Positions 1 to 11,443 are shown, counted from the stretch's first letter. The stretch: 64,000 bases of DNA from Henckelia pumila (GCF_033568475.1 NC_133120.1:85268151-85332150); one strand, 5' to 3'. Numbers and translations are program-made. The notes: generated by a model not told the origin, from the sequence alone.

Positions 1-267
1 ACGTGCATGTTTATTAGTTATTAATTAATATTCATGATTTTGGTCATATATAGCCCCATACATAGTTTTCCCTTACGACGCGACAAAGCCTGTTAATTAG
101 GTAATTTTGAATTTTCTCAAATTGTTTTCTTTAATTCATAATTATTTATTATTGCCAAATTGGGGGATAAGGTTGTATTTGGATTGAGTTTTAGCCCATG
201 ATTTCGAATTTATTTCCATGACTAAATAACTAAAACAAAGTAAACTCAAATCCATTTCAATATCTTA

Positions 268-269
<2 letters not shown>

Positions 270-299
<30 letters not shown>
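270..299. repeat. TG/TA microsatellite
   Basis: A short TG run passes into an alternating TA run of about 24 bases. It lies immediately 5' of the first Helitron end. Confidence 0.9.
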
Positions 300-301
300 T
301 A

Positions 302-663
302 TCTTACTATATTATTAAAGTAGAGACATTTTGATTAACAAACTTTCAATTAATTGGTGAAGTTTGATTTGAAATTATTATTATCTCCTAACTTAATTTT
401 CAATAAAACTAAAATTATTGGGCTAAATAGTCATTTTATACCATTTTCTCTTTTCTAGACATTAAAAGCTCACTTTGTGCCCTTTGATATTATTTTATTC
501 ACAAAAATGACACTCAATTTATAAGATATATATATTTTGTGAATATTTGTTTAGAAAAACGTTATATTTTTTTAATTATTTTTTAATTTTACAATTTATT
601 ATTTATTTTCTTCGTTAAAAAAATGAAATGTACGAGCACGCAACGCGTGCAGTGAAATACTAA
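302..663 (+). mobile_element. Non-autonomous Helitron (first of two)
   Basis: The element starts with TC directly after an A (302) and ends with CTAA followed by T (660-663), as expected for rolling-circle Helitrons inserting between A and T. A GC-rich hairpin precedes the 3' end by about 10 bases: GCACGC at 636-641 and GCGTGC at 645-650 with a 3-base loop. No helicase coding sequence is present, so it is non-autonomous. The call rests on the termini and the stem-loop. Confidence 0.7.
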
Positions 664-1028
664 TATATTATTAAATTAGGGAGCCTTTAATTAACTAAAT
701 TTCAATTAATCGGCGAAGCTTGTGGTGAAATTACGATTATATCCTAATTTAATTCCAAAAAAATCAAAATTATTAAACAAATTAGTCATTTTATATGGTC
801 TCATATTTTTTAGCCATTAGATTTTATCTTATTTACCAAGACATTTGCTATCTTTGTTTATATTTTAAATTTTTAGATTGGATAATTATCACTTTTAAAC
901 TTTGAATATCTAATTCATCATGTTACTTTTTTTTTTTTCAGTCAGTCATGTGATTCTAAAAATGACATGAAAGTCAATTAACATAAAAAATTTATGTACA
1001 TGCACGCATCGCGTGCAAGAGACGCTAG
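664..1028 (+). mobile_element. Second Helitron copy, abutting the first
   Basis: The body resembles 302-663 (for example the AATTAATYGGYGAAG block and the shared AGTCATTTTATA stretch). It has its own 3' stem-loop, GCACGC (1002-1007) with GCGTGC (1011-1016), and ends CTAG before T at 1028. A clean TC 5' end is not visible: the copy starts in the 3' end of the first element. It could be a tandem insertion or one element with two 3' ends. Confidence 0.6.
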
Positions 1029-2800
1029 TATTTATTATATATAATTATATTAATCACAATAGATTTGAAATGACTCTAATATTTTGACGATTTGAAATTT
1101 ATTGTGATAAATATATAATTATAATCTAAATAAATTAAATAAATATTTGATTTGAACATCTCGTAGGGCGTTTAAGTTATATAAAAAAATTAAAAAAATC
1201 CATGTAATTTAAAATCTTATATGACTCAATCCAAATACAAATTAATATTTCCAAATCGCTAGCTAAAGGGCTCAAATATTAATTAAAATAAAATAAAAAC
1301 AACACAATATGAAGTACTTCATCGATAGAAGAAAAAGATCCTGAAAATCAAACATGTCCCTAACACTGTGTTTGGAGGAATTTGATTTGAAATTGGAATT
1401 GGAATTGCATTTGAAATTCTTGGATTTAGAATTCCATTTTAGTGTTTGGCTAATGTTTATTAAGGAATTGGATTTGATAGTTAAAATTAATCTAATTTTA
1501 TATTTTTTTACTTATTATTTTTAAAATATCTTTTTTATTAATAATATTTAATAGTCACATATTTTTTTATACATGGTATTTAATAAAAATAATTTATAAA
1601 TATAATGAAATATTTATTTTTACTAAATTAAATTTTTTAATAATGAAAAATTTTCATCAAAATAAAATTGAGATAAAGTTATCAAATTATGATAAATTAA
1701 GTTTTTAGCCTTATAAATAATTGAAGTTCATAGTAAAAAAAATCTGCATAATTTTTAAATATATAAATATTTTAAAATGGTTTCGAAATAATTTTTTCAA
1801 TTATATGATAAAATATTTATGAATTAAATGTATAGTTTGTTGAGGACATGATATTTTTAGTTGGTTTGAAAAGAAAGAAAAAATTTATCATATTAGATTT
1901 TTTTATTTTTGCTAAGATTTCATTTAGTTATATCAAATCCCATCAAATTAGATCCCCGGATTAATCATTTATATATATATATACTATTACTATATATAAT
2001 ATTTCTTGTATCTCACATAATCTCTTGGATCTATCATATATGCATCTAATATGTCAAAATGTCATCCCGGTACTAGCAACTGAGCACAAACGCACACACA
2101 TTATGTGCACATATTTGTTTTGCAAATTTTGATTTTCACATAAATAAATATGATATAAGATTTAGTAAGAGTTTTTTTTTTTAAATATAAAATATGAAAA
2201 TTTTAGCATTTCTACAAAATTAAATGTTTAGTGTGATGAAAGGGTAGTTTTCAAATTAAATTAAGAAAAATGCTTCAAGAAAGTGTGTTTGTACTATATA
2301 TTTAATCTTCTTGCTTTATTTAATTAAAATTATAGTATGGATATATAATAGTTACTGCAATTAACAATTTTATCATATAGACAAATAAATTTATATTATT
2401 AAAAGAGAATAAAAAATATTTAAAATACTTTATAAATGTTTTGGTTTGGTGAATTAAAATCGTCTTACAATGAAATCCTTGCCAGCCAATAGCTTAGTAG
2501 TGTGAAATGGTACGAGAAAAGCGCGTGTTGGATGGGAAAATTAAATAATCTATAAGAGGGATGAGGTGGAAACTTTAATTATATTGGGTGGAATAAGCTA
2601 AGACCATGGAAGCAATTAGTGGGATGATGAATCCCCATCATGGGGGATCCATTGTCCCAACTTCAACCAACATATGGAATATTTACTATTATTGTGCGGT
2701 GCCCAGGATTCTTGTGTAGGCCACACAACTACATACTTTTTTAAAATAATAATAAGGATTATCATTATTTCAAAATAATTTATTTTCTTGATTAAAATAT
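1029..2800. other. AT-rich intergenic DNA, no gene seen
   Basis: No ORF with recognisable protein character. Roughly 1370-1960 has an AATTTGATTTGAAATT-rich left part and an ATCAAATCCCATCAAATT right part that are loosely inverted and could be an old MITE. I could not define ends or a target duplication. Confidence 0.5.
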
Positions 2801-2981
2801 GGGCAATTTGCTCAAAAATTCTCAAATGCAAACATGTTTTGCTTTGGGTTCTTTAGTCATAAAATGTGGTACAAAACCATATAAGATGTGGTACAAATTA
2901 ACAAAAATTGTGGAACAAAAAAGTGGCTAGAGAGTGCAGAACAAAACATGTTTGCATTAAGGATTTTTGAGCAATTTGCAT
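2801..2981. mobile_element. Mutator-type MITE with 9-bp target duplication
   Basis: Terminal inverted repeats of about 38 bases flank a short core: GCAATTTGCTCAAAAATT begins the left arm, and the right arm is its near-complement ending GAGCAATTTGC. Arms continue inward through AAACATGTTTTG. TTAAAATAT occurs directly on both sides (2792-2800 and 2982-2990), a 9-bp duplication typical of Mutator-like elements. There is no transposase. Confidence 0.7.
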
Positions 2982-2990
2982 TTAAAATAT

Positions 2991-3626
2991 TTAATTTTCT
3001 TTTGAATTAGATATAAAAGAATCATTTATACCGGTGACCTTTTTTAATAGAGCTAGACAACGATTCATAGTTTAGACTCTTTATCATTATCATCATTTCG
3101 AAATAAATTAGAAACTTATTTTTAAAAAAAACAGGTCATGAGAGATGATTTCAATAATTCCGTTTGGGTTATTGTATTTTTTAAAAATTATTTCAAATTA
3201 ATTAAATTTACAAACAATGTTTATTTGAATTTATAAGTTTTTATTCTTTAAATATATTTTCCTTTATAATATGTTAAAATATAGTATGCATGCGATTCTA
3301 TTCACAATTTTATTTCTTCTTATCAAAATAAAAGTCTCTTTGTTATCCGTCCCAAAAAAGAAAATTTTATTTTAATTTTTAATCATTTTAGTTACAACAT
3401 GCAGAATATCTACCCAAAATTCTAAATAAAGTAGTTTAAATACCTTTAATCATTGTATTGGCTTTTAATTTATGTCTAACCTGATCAAGGGAAAAGAAAT
3501 CTTCGTTTATATTTTAATATTGTTTAGAAAAAAAATTCATATGCTTTTAAAAAAAAAAATCTATATTTTTTAAATAAATATTTTTTAAAATTAAAATTAT
3601 TTAAAAATGACATAGTTGTCAATTAC
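2991..3626. other. AT-rich intergenic DNA
   Basis: Homopolymer-rich sequence with no ORF, RNA gene or repeat structure that I can define. Confidence 0.5.
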
Positions 3627-3634
3627 CTTTCTAT

Positions 3635-4221
3635 TAGACTTGTCAAATTGTGTTGGGCCCGTCGGGCTGACCCGCCCCGCTATGGAAATGGGTTGGGTTG
3701 GGTTGGCCAAATCTCAGCCCGTTTGGAGGCGGCCCAAACAGGCTGAGCCCGCGCGGGCCGTGTGTTAGGGCGGGCTGGCCCGCCAATTTTTTTTTTTTTT
3801 TTTTGCAAAATTGTATTTTTTATACATATTTTTTAGTTTTATTGAAATTATTTTGAATGAATTTTGATAATAATAAACTATGTAGTATTTTGTAAATTTT
3901 TTCATATTTTATTTTACTAATTAATTTTATATATTATTAATTTTTCAAGGTAATACTTTTTAATATCAATTAAACTATTTGATTAAATTTTATTTTTTAT
4001 TTTCTTAGCATTTCAAGTGTTTTTATAATTTTTTTAATCAAAAAATTAACATTTATTTTATAAAAAAATTAATAAAAAATTAAGCGCGCCGGCCCGCCAA
4101 AACGGTTTGGATTGAGTTGAGCATTTGGAGGCCCGCCCAAATAGCGGGCCGACCCTGCGTAAAGGCGGGTTGAGACGGGTTGCGGGCCGACCCGTACCGC
4201 CGGCCCGTTTTGACATGTATA
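3635..4221. mobile_element. hAT-type non-autonomous element, GC-rich arms
   Basis: CTTTCTAT is duplicated at 3627-3634 and 4222-4229, an 8-bp target duplication. Ends are imperfect inverted repeats: TAGACTTGTCAAA at the left, and the right end reads TATACATGTCAAA on the other strand. Both arms (about 3650-3785 and 4084-4206) are rich in GGGCC/GGCCC and GGGTTGGG tracts and enclose an AT-rich core of about 300 bp. There is no transposase coding sequence. Confidence 0.75.
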
Positions 4222-4229
4222 CTTTCTAT

Positions 4230-5412
4230 AGATATATTCTTACTTTATCGCTTTTCATTCATATCAAAATCAAATTTTGATAAAGCATTCAAATAACATT
4301 TATACTTGTTTTATCAAAAAAATGTTTCTTTTTTTGTTGTAGCAATGATTAATATCAAAAGTTTATAAATCACTTTCCTTTACTTATACAAGCTTTTATC
4401 ATGAATAAATGTGAGTATGTGACCGCCAATATGATCCAACACTCCTACTTAAGAAAATTATTTTAGAAAAAAGTAATTATCTAACTTCTTTGAATAAGTT
4501 TTATTAACGAAATTAAATATGTACTTACACCTCTGATGAATTTCCCATGTGAAAAAATTTGTGATCTATCTTGTGATAGTAGTACTTATCTCGTACATTT
4601 ATAAAATTATCCACAAAATTTTCTCATTTTTTGAAAAATTCAAAATTTGTCCTTTCTATTTAATTTTATTATATTCGAATATTTCTTGTATAACATTAAA
4701 CTTCGTCGAATTTATTATATTCTTGTCATGAAGCTTTCAATTCAATCAAATTTTCTGCAGGGCTCGGTTCCATTTTTTTTTTCTTTTTTTTTTTTCGGTA
4801 GGCTCGGTTCTAATTTTAATTAAATTGGAAATTATAAATAAAGAATATATGGTGATGGAGCAAGGACACAACTAGGGTTGGGGATGCTACCTTTTCTTAA
4901 GGATGTGACTTGTCTCAAAGTCATCACCATTGATTAATTAAAACAGCGTTTAGCATTAATGAAGTTGATTACTATTTTTATAACTTTTTTAATGTATTAA
5001 TCATGTCATTTTTGGTATAACGACACTTTTATTTGTTAACACGATTTTGTTTTTGGGGGGCTAGTTTAGGATAATATATATCATAAAAATATGGTTTCTA
5101 GGACAGTTTCGTTGCATTGTCTGTCGAATGTTTTTACCATGTCCAATATCATAAAGACATTTGCTTCATTTAGCGAGCTATCAATAAACAATTAGCGGTA
5201 ATCACTGCATGTTTCGACTCAAAAACAATCAGACACTTGCCGAATTCCACTGTTAACGCATATGTCCTTGCTTATAAACTAATTAATTATATGCACCATG
5301 GATATATGGTCGAACTCATTGATTTCGAAAGAATACGAATTTTTAAAATTCTACATATAATTTTTTCTTTCAAAATATATATTTATTAGGTATTTGCAAT
5401 GTGTATAATATA
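4230..5412. other. AT-rich intergenic DNA, no gene seen
   Basis: A 60-codon hydrophobic open frame near 4549 is composed of AT-rich codons and has no family features. I do not regard it as a gene. The right edge is the insertion site of the copia element. Confidence 0.5.
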
Positions 5413-5666
5413 TATTGGAAATTATATATTAAAATTAGATTGAAAATTATTGTGATGGTGATGTGATGATATTTTAATTTTTGATTATGTAATGGATGAC
5501 ATATTTATTTTTGGACATTTTTCAATTGAGGATCTATAAATAGATCTCAACATTTGTGAAGAAATAACACAAGTTTAGAGAGAAGATTTTATAAGTGTTT
5601 GGTTTGATATATATTTTGAGTTTTAGAGTTTTTAGTTTTTACCATAAATTTTTACTTTTCACAACA
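5413..5666 (+). repeat. 5' LTR of the copia element
   Basis: Begins TATTGG (the expected TG is altered in both LTRs) and ends CACAACA. A TATA-like CTATAAATAG lies at 5534-5543, followed by a transcript-leader-like stretch. The sequence just after it (from 5667) contains TTATCAGCACGA. That is where a primer binding site should lie, but it is not the usual initiator-methionine tRNA complement. Confidence 0.9.
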
Positions 5667-5829
5667 CGTTATCAGCACGATCGCTCGAAGGTTCTCTATA
5701 ATTTCCGACGCTCCAAAACACAAAGAGAAGACAAAAATATTTAACAAGTAAGTATATTTATTTTATTGTTTATTTGTTTGTTGTGTATATATTTAATATA
5801 TAATATCATGTTATTATCAGAAATGCTAA

Positions 5830-5909
<80 letters not shown>
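5830..5909. repeat. AAT trinucleotide microsatellite
   Basis: About 26 consecutive AAT units lie in the copia leader between the 5' LTR and gag. Confidence 0.95.
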
Positions 5910-6010
5910 GTTTTTAAAAAAACTTGTTATAAATCCTGTGAGGATGTTAAGACGACATCTCATACTCTCAGTAAGGGATACGACAAGTATAAAAGCCTCT
6001 AAGGGTTTTT

Positions 6011-6345
6011 AAATAATAACGTGATATGATTATACATTATTGCTTATATAATTTTATTGTGTAATTATATTTGTATAATTTCATGTTATTATATAAGAGG
6101 CTGTCTATGACACCGACATTATAATAATGTGATATGATTATACATTACTGCTTATATAATTTTATTGTCTAATTATATTTATATAATTTCATGTTATTAT
6201 ATAAGAGGCTATCTATGACACCGACATTATAATAACGTGATATGGTATATATTTATTATGTATTTATACTAACTATATCAATATATAATTTCATGTTATT
6301 ATATAAGAGGTTGTCTAGAACACTGACCTTATAATAACGTGATAT
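6011..6345 (+). repeat. ~110-bp tandem repeats in the copia leader
   Basis: Successive units each contain AATAACGTGATATG (or AATAATGTGATATG), a TATAATTTCATGTTATTATA block and AGAGGCTGTCTATGACACCG. Unit starts are near 6011, 6121, 6231 and 6333. Divergence increases to the right. This is untranslated leader of the retroelement. Confidence 0.8.
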
Positions 6346-6560
6346 GATATATATTCTATTGCGTATATTTAATTATGATTATCATTATATGCATCACATG
6401 ATTATCACGAATTTTTATTCAACACATACTCGATTTTTTCTTACCCCCAACGGTAACAAACGACTAGTTTTTGCCCTATAAATATGTTCACTCAAACTCA
6501 TTTTCAATCATACCAAATTCACTCTTTCTCTCAAAATAATTTCTCCTCGATTTTTCAAAG

Positions 6561-6734
6561 ATGAAGATGATGGCATTTATAAGGTTATTTTTCATAACGA
6601 CTATGATCATCATGCTCACGAGTCTTGTACTCACCAGCGATTTTCCACCACATACTTTTTCTCTATTTGTACACGCACTTGTAATCTTCGTTATTCCATT
6701 ATTTTGTATTATCGTACTAATAGAAATTAACTAA
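6561..6734 (+). CDS. Small hydrophobic ORF in the copia leader
   Basis: An ATG at 6561 opens 57 codons ending TAA at 6732-6734, only four bases before the first ATG of the gag frame at 6739. The peptide has an N-terminal KMM and a hydrophobic stretch at about residues 5-25, a short polar DFPPH turn, then a second hydrophobic stretch at about 33-54, so it looks like a two-span membrane peptide. A TATAAATA at 6477-6484 lies 77 bases upstream, suggesting a promoter inside the leader. No family is recognised. The ORF survives in an element whose gag is broken. It could be chance in an AT-rich leader, a captured host fragment, or an upstream ORF affecting gag translation. Confidence 0.35.
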   Translation: MKMMAFIRLFFITTMIIMLTSLVLTSDFPPHTFSLFVHALVIFVIPLFCIIVLIEIN

Positions 6735-6738
6735 TAAA

Positions 6739-7810
6739 ATGCATTGTTATTTTTCTAGTACCACCATGTCAAATTTGGCAAAGATTGAATTCGTTGCGCT
6801 CGATATCACTGGAAAGAATTATATGCCATGGACTCTCGATGTAGAGATGCATCTTGAGTCATTGGGTCTAAGTGATACCATCAAAGAAAATAATATATCA
6901 TCCTCACAAGAAAAGGCAAAGTCTATGATTTTCTTACGTAGACATCTTGATGAAGGATTGAAATGTGAGTATCTCACAGAAAAAGACCCAATGATTTTAT
7001 GAAAAGGGTTGAAAGAAAGATTTGAGCACATAAGGGAAGTTATACTCCCGACCGCCCGTGATGAATGGAATACGTTGAGATTCCAAGACTTTAAAAAATT
7101 CAGTGATTACAATTCTGCGATGTATTAATAGTCTCGCAAATGAAATTTTGTGGACATGTTGTTACTGAGATGGAAATGCTTGAAAAACATTTTCCACATT
7201 CAACGCATCAAATATAACTCTACAACAACAATATAGAGTGCATGGATTTTCAAGATATTCCGAACTCATCGCATGTCTTCTTGTGGCGAAAAAGAACAAC
7301 GAATTGTTAGTAAGAAATCATCAATCCTGACCCACTGGTTCAACGGCATTTCCAGAAGCAAATGTCGTAATTAAAAATGAAAACCAAAATCAAAGGCATA
7401 GACAATATTTTGGTCGTGGACGAGGTCGAGGAAGTGGGTGTGGACGTGGACGTAAAAATTATCGCGGTCGTGGTCGTGGTCGTGGCCGTGGATATGAAAA
7501 TAATCGAGATAGTTATTTCAATAACTCATCTAAAAAGAATGTCACGAACCACCCACCAAAAAAACAGCATGAAAATACGAGTGAAAATGAAAATCACTAA
7601 AAAAGATCTGAGAGTGTTTGTTATAGATGTGGCACTCCAGGACATTGGTCACATATTTGTCGAACCCCTGAGCACCTATGTAAGCTCTATAAAGAATCGA
7701 CACAGGAAAAAGGAAAAGAGACCAATTTTATTGAAAATAGTGACCATTTAATTGGTTCAACTAGTTTCAATGCTGCAGATTTTTTTAATGATTTCGAAAA
7801 CATTGATTAA
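6739..7810 (+). pseudogene. Copia gag, broken
   Basis: The N-terminal frame (6739-7002) reads as a copia-type Gag with the motif FVALDITGKNYMPW and stops at a TGA (7000-7002) where the family has tryptophan. Downstream pieces continue in other frames: a glycine/arginine-rich part near 7390-7500, then a CCHC zinc knuckle (CYRCGTPGHWSHIC, 7621-7662) in another frame. At least one stop and two frameshifts separate the pieces. The intact protein would coat element RNA in virus-like particles. Confidence 0.85.
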
Positions 7811-7921
7811 AAGATTGGTGGAACTAGATTGTAACAAATTTGTATTTTTCATGCATTCTTGTATTATAAAGCGTGTTATATTTTGCATTTGTATTGTACT
7901 TAATTTTTTTATTGCATTTTT

Positions 7922-9130
7922 GTGAAGTTTGATATGGAAAATGCTATGAGCAAACATGGAAATAATATCATGGAAATTTGCATACCGGATAGTGGTACAA
8001 CGCACACTATTCTGCGAGATAAAAAATATTTCATGGAAATAAAACCAACAAAAATAATGGTGAATACCATATCAGGTCCTGTAGACTTGATTGAAGGTTG
8101 TGGTAAAGCACATTTTTTGTTACCAAATGATACAAAATTTTGGATAAATGATGTTTTATATTCACCACAATCGAAAAGAAATTTGTTGAGTTTTAATGAC
8201 ATATATTCTCATGGATATGATACTGAGACGATAACTAATGGAAATCAGAAATATATGTGTCTTACCACATATAAATCAGGAAAGAAATATGTGGTTGAAA
8301 AATTATCAATGCTCCCTACTGGATTGCATTATACACATATAAGGTCAATCGAATCAAATATGATGGTTAATAATTCTCCAATATTAACCAATTGGCATGA
8401 TCGATTGAGACATCCTGGTTCAATAATGATGCGAAGAATTATTGAAAATACACATGATCATCCATTGAAAGACCAGAAGATCTTTCAGAATAATAAGTTT
8501 CAATGTAAAGCATGTTCTCTTGAAAAACTTATTATAAGACCATCACCAGCTAAAATCCAAACAGAATCACTCATATTTCTTGAACGTATTCAGGGTGATA
8601 TTTGTGGGCCAATTCATCCACCATGTAGACCATTTCGATATTTTATGGTATTGATCGATGCCTCCAGCAGATGGTCACAGGTATGCTTATTGTCAACTCG
8701 GAATGTGACATTTGCAAGATTAATGACTCAAATAATAAAATTGCGAAATCAATTTCTCGATTATACAATCAAGATAATAAGACTTGATAATGCTGGAGAA
8801 TTTACTTCCCAAACTTTCAATGACTATTGTATGTTAATGGGAATTACTGTTGAACATCATGTTGCTCATGTTCATACACAGAATAGATTAGGTGAATCAT
8901 TGATTAAACGTCTACAACCGATTGCTAGACCAATGATTATGAGAACAAAACTCCATATTTCTATATGGGGACATGCAATTTTACATGCTGCGGCATTAAT
9001 TCGCAATCGACCAAGTGCATATCATAAATTCTCCCCATTGCAACTTGCATTTGGTAAAGAACCAAATATTTCTCATCTGAAAATTTTTGGATGTATGGTG
9101 TATGTGTCTATTGCACCACCTATACGATAA
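7922..9130 (+). pseudogene. Copia protease and integrase region
   Basis: An open 402-codon frame. Near residues 21-27 is the aspartic protease core (DSGTTHT). A pre-integrase HHCC zinc finger follows (WHDRLRHPG with KACSLEKL further on). The integrase core runs from GDICGP through LIDASSRW, LDNAGEF and a catalytic-glutamate region in which the usual GLAE reads RLGE. The frame ends at a TAA inside the conserved region after the integrase core, so the polyprotein is interrupted. Marked as a pseudogene although this segment is open. Confidence 0.85.
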
Positions 9131-9133
9131 AAA

Positions 9134-10103
9134 ATGGGTCCTCAAAGAAAAATCGGTATTTATATCGGTTATGATAGCCCATCAATCATTCGATATCTTG
9201 AGCCTCAGACAAGCAATGTGTTTACAGCACGTTTTGCTAATTGTCATTTTAATGAAGAAATCTTCCCAATGTTAGGGGGAGAAAAGAAACACATCGAAAA
9301 GAAAATCACATGGTATGTACCATCATTGTTACATTTGGATCCAAGGACCAAACAATGTGAGAAAGATGTACAACAAATTGTGCACTTGCAAAGAATTACA
9401 AATCAAATGCCAGATGCATTTGCAGACACAAAAGGGGTAACAAAATCATATATACATGTTGTAAATGCCCCTGCTCGAATTGAAATTCCAAAGAAACAAA
9501 TTGAAGACACTCATGATGTCATAAAACGCTTGAAGCATGGAAGGCCAGTCGGTTTCAAGGATAAAAATCCTCGGAAAAAAAGGCATATAGGAACACGATA
9601 ATCATAAAATAGAAAATGGTGTTCCAGAAGAAACACCTGATGATGAAAATATTCTGTCAGAACCAAAAACTGACGAGAATCGTGAAATCTCTATCAATTA
9701 TATTAATACAGGAAAAATATGGAACCGAAAAGATATAGAAGATATTGATGAGATATTTTCTTATAATGTGGCATGTGACATCATAAATGAAAATGAGGAT
9801 CATGAACCAAAATATTTTGGTGAATGTAAAACTCGTCATGATTGGGTCAAATGGAAAGATGTCATCCAGGTTGAATTGGATTCGCTAAATAAACGTAATG
9901 TTTTTGGACCTATAGTCCTCACACCTAAAGATGTAAAACCTGTTGGATACAGATGGGTTTTTATTCGAAAGCGAAATGAGAAAAATGAAATAGCAAGATA
10001 TAAAGCCAGACTTGTTGCACAAAGTTTTTCTCAAAGGCCTAGAATTGATTATGAAAAAACGTATTCTCCTGTTATGGATGCAATTACGTTTCGATATTTG
10101 ATT
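9134..10103 (+). pseudogene. Copia integrase C-end and N-terminal half of reverse transcriptase
   Basis: 9134-9601 continues the post-integrase linker (GYDSP, then a basic stretch). After a frame change, 9768-10103 encodes the start of a copia reverse transcriptase: WKDVIQVELDSL, GYRWVFIRKRNE, YKARLVAQSFSQRPRIDYEKTYSPV, ending at RYLI. It is cut at exactly 10103 by the gypsy LTR. The coding continues at 17399, with TGATT duplicated at the junction. Confidence 0.9.
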
Positions 10104-11090
10104 TGTAGTGACCCTTACCCGGATCACCTACTAAACAGAACTTAGGCATGCAATTAACTTAATAAAACAGATATCAGAATAAAACTGCGGAAACCAATAA
10201 CATTATACAATCCCAAGTAAAGGAATCTGTAATTATCCAATATTATACAACCAAATCGAATAGCTGTATAAAACCCAAACAACAGTAATAAAGCCTAGAC
10301 GAAGCTCCAGCTGACCAACCACTGACTAGCCCCTCCTGGATCCACCCTCCTCGTCCAATCGCAAACCTGCCCCATGGAATAGGGTGTCCAGAAAATACAG
10401 AGTACGAGACGTGAGCATAAAACGCTCAGTGCGAGAGTATGAGTATACATGCATGCAAAGTGAACTCCCTATAGACTCGAGGTCAAGGATCAGATAACAG
10501 AGACAGACCGGGCCCTGGTATGTAACACGTTGTGCCGTCGCTTCAGGAGGTGGCTCCCATACCGAGATAACCGTGGAAACACCGGACCCAAATCGATGGA
10601 AGTCCATCCACTAACAGGATAGGGTACAACCCTACTAACAGACATCTCGAAGGAGATACAGCAAGATGCAAATGAATGCAGCATAATATCATGGCATATA
10701 AATCATGCGGTCACATAATACATGCATACTCAGTCAGGATATCTCGAACAGTACTTTCGTACCTCAAATACCAGGTAGGCACTACCAGCTCTAAGTCCAA
10801 GCCTAAAGTCCGCCTACACAGCGAAATGATACCACTATCATTACAGTGCTCTAAAAGCCTTAACTAAGCTATTGCATACTCCTAAATATTTATAGGAAGC
10901 AAAAGCTATACCTTCGTCCGTCGTTAGCCCTTTGATGTCGATGCCTCCAGAACTTGGGCACAACTCCGCTACGACTATCGAACGCCTCTCCGACCTCCGG
11001 ACCAAGCCTAAGAAGACTAGAACAGCTCGAATATGACTAGAAATAGAGAGGAAATCCGGAATTGGCAAGGAGAAATGAAATCTCGGCCTT

Positions 11091-11100
11091 CTATTTATAG
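11091..11100 (-). promoter_or_regulatory. TATA box of the gypsy LTR (3' copy)
   Basis: CTATAAATAG on the minus strand, directly downstream of the repeat array in transcription order. The 5' LTR, the one that would drive the element, has the same box at 17046-17055. Confidence 0.7.
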
Positions 11101-11395
11101 ACAACGATCGGAGCCTCCGATCCTCGATCGGAACGTCCGAACTTCGATCGGAACGTCCGATCCTGCCATCGGAGCTTCCGAAGATCCTGATCTGCCACGT
11201 GTCAAAATATCACTTGATGACTCCGGATAGGGGTGATCGGAGCCTCCGGTCCTGATCGGAGCTTCCGATCCAGCCACACGTCATGGATGACGTAATATCA
11301 TCGGTGCCTCCGATCCTCATCGGAGCTTCCGATCCCGATCGGAGCTTTCGATCGTCCCTTCGGAGCTTCCGATCCGTCCAATCCCCAATTTATTT
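11101..11395. repeat. Palindromic GATCGGAGC/TCCGATC array in LTR U3
   Basis: About ten variants of CGATCGGA(G/A)C(C/T/G)TCCGATC are spaced 15-45 bases apart and interrupted by linkers. They occupy the first ~350 bp of the LTR, just upstream of the TATA box on the minus strand. The array is repeated in the 5' LTR at 17056-17350. Tandem palindromic units beside a TATA box look like an enhancer array. Confidence 0.8.
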
Positions 11396-11443
11396 AATTA
11401 GCATTAATCCTTTAATTACTCAATTAGGGTTCGGGCTACTACA

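Larger units (their letters stand above)
10104..11443 (-). repeat. 3' LTR of the gypsy element
   Basis: On the minus strand it begins TGTAGTAGCCCGAACC at 11443 and ends at 10104. It contains the GATCGGAGC-type repeat array (11101-11395), a TATA box (11091-11100) and a transcribed R/U5-like remainder. Small open frames within it recur in the other LTR only because the LTRs are duplicates. Confidence 0.95.

Noticed and set aside
2616-2831. 71-codon minus-strand ORF
   Set aside because: Starts in a MITE arm and reads through AT-rich spacer; no domain.
7377-7751. 124-codon ORF in the gag region, VDVDV-rich
   Set aside because: Wrong frame over the glycine/arginine and zinc-knuckle part of copia gag.
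10326-11277. Conserved-looking small ORFs in the gypsy LTR (near 10326, 10490, 10841, 11033, 11095) recurring near 16281-17232
   Set aside because: They recur because the LTRs are duplicates. The serine/arginine-rich peptides come from the palindromic repeat array and overlap on both strands.
11101-11395. CRISPR-like array
   Set aside because: Repeats are short, imperfect palindromes with irregular linkers inside a plant LTR; no spacers of uniform length and no cas genes.
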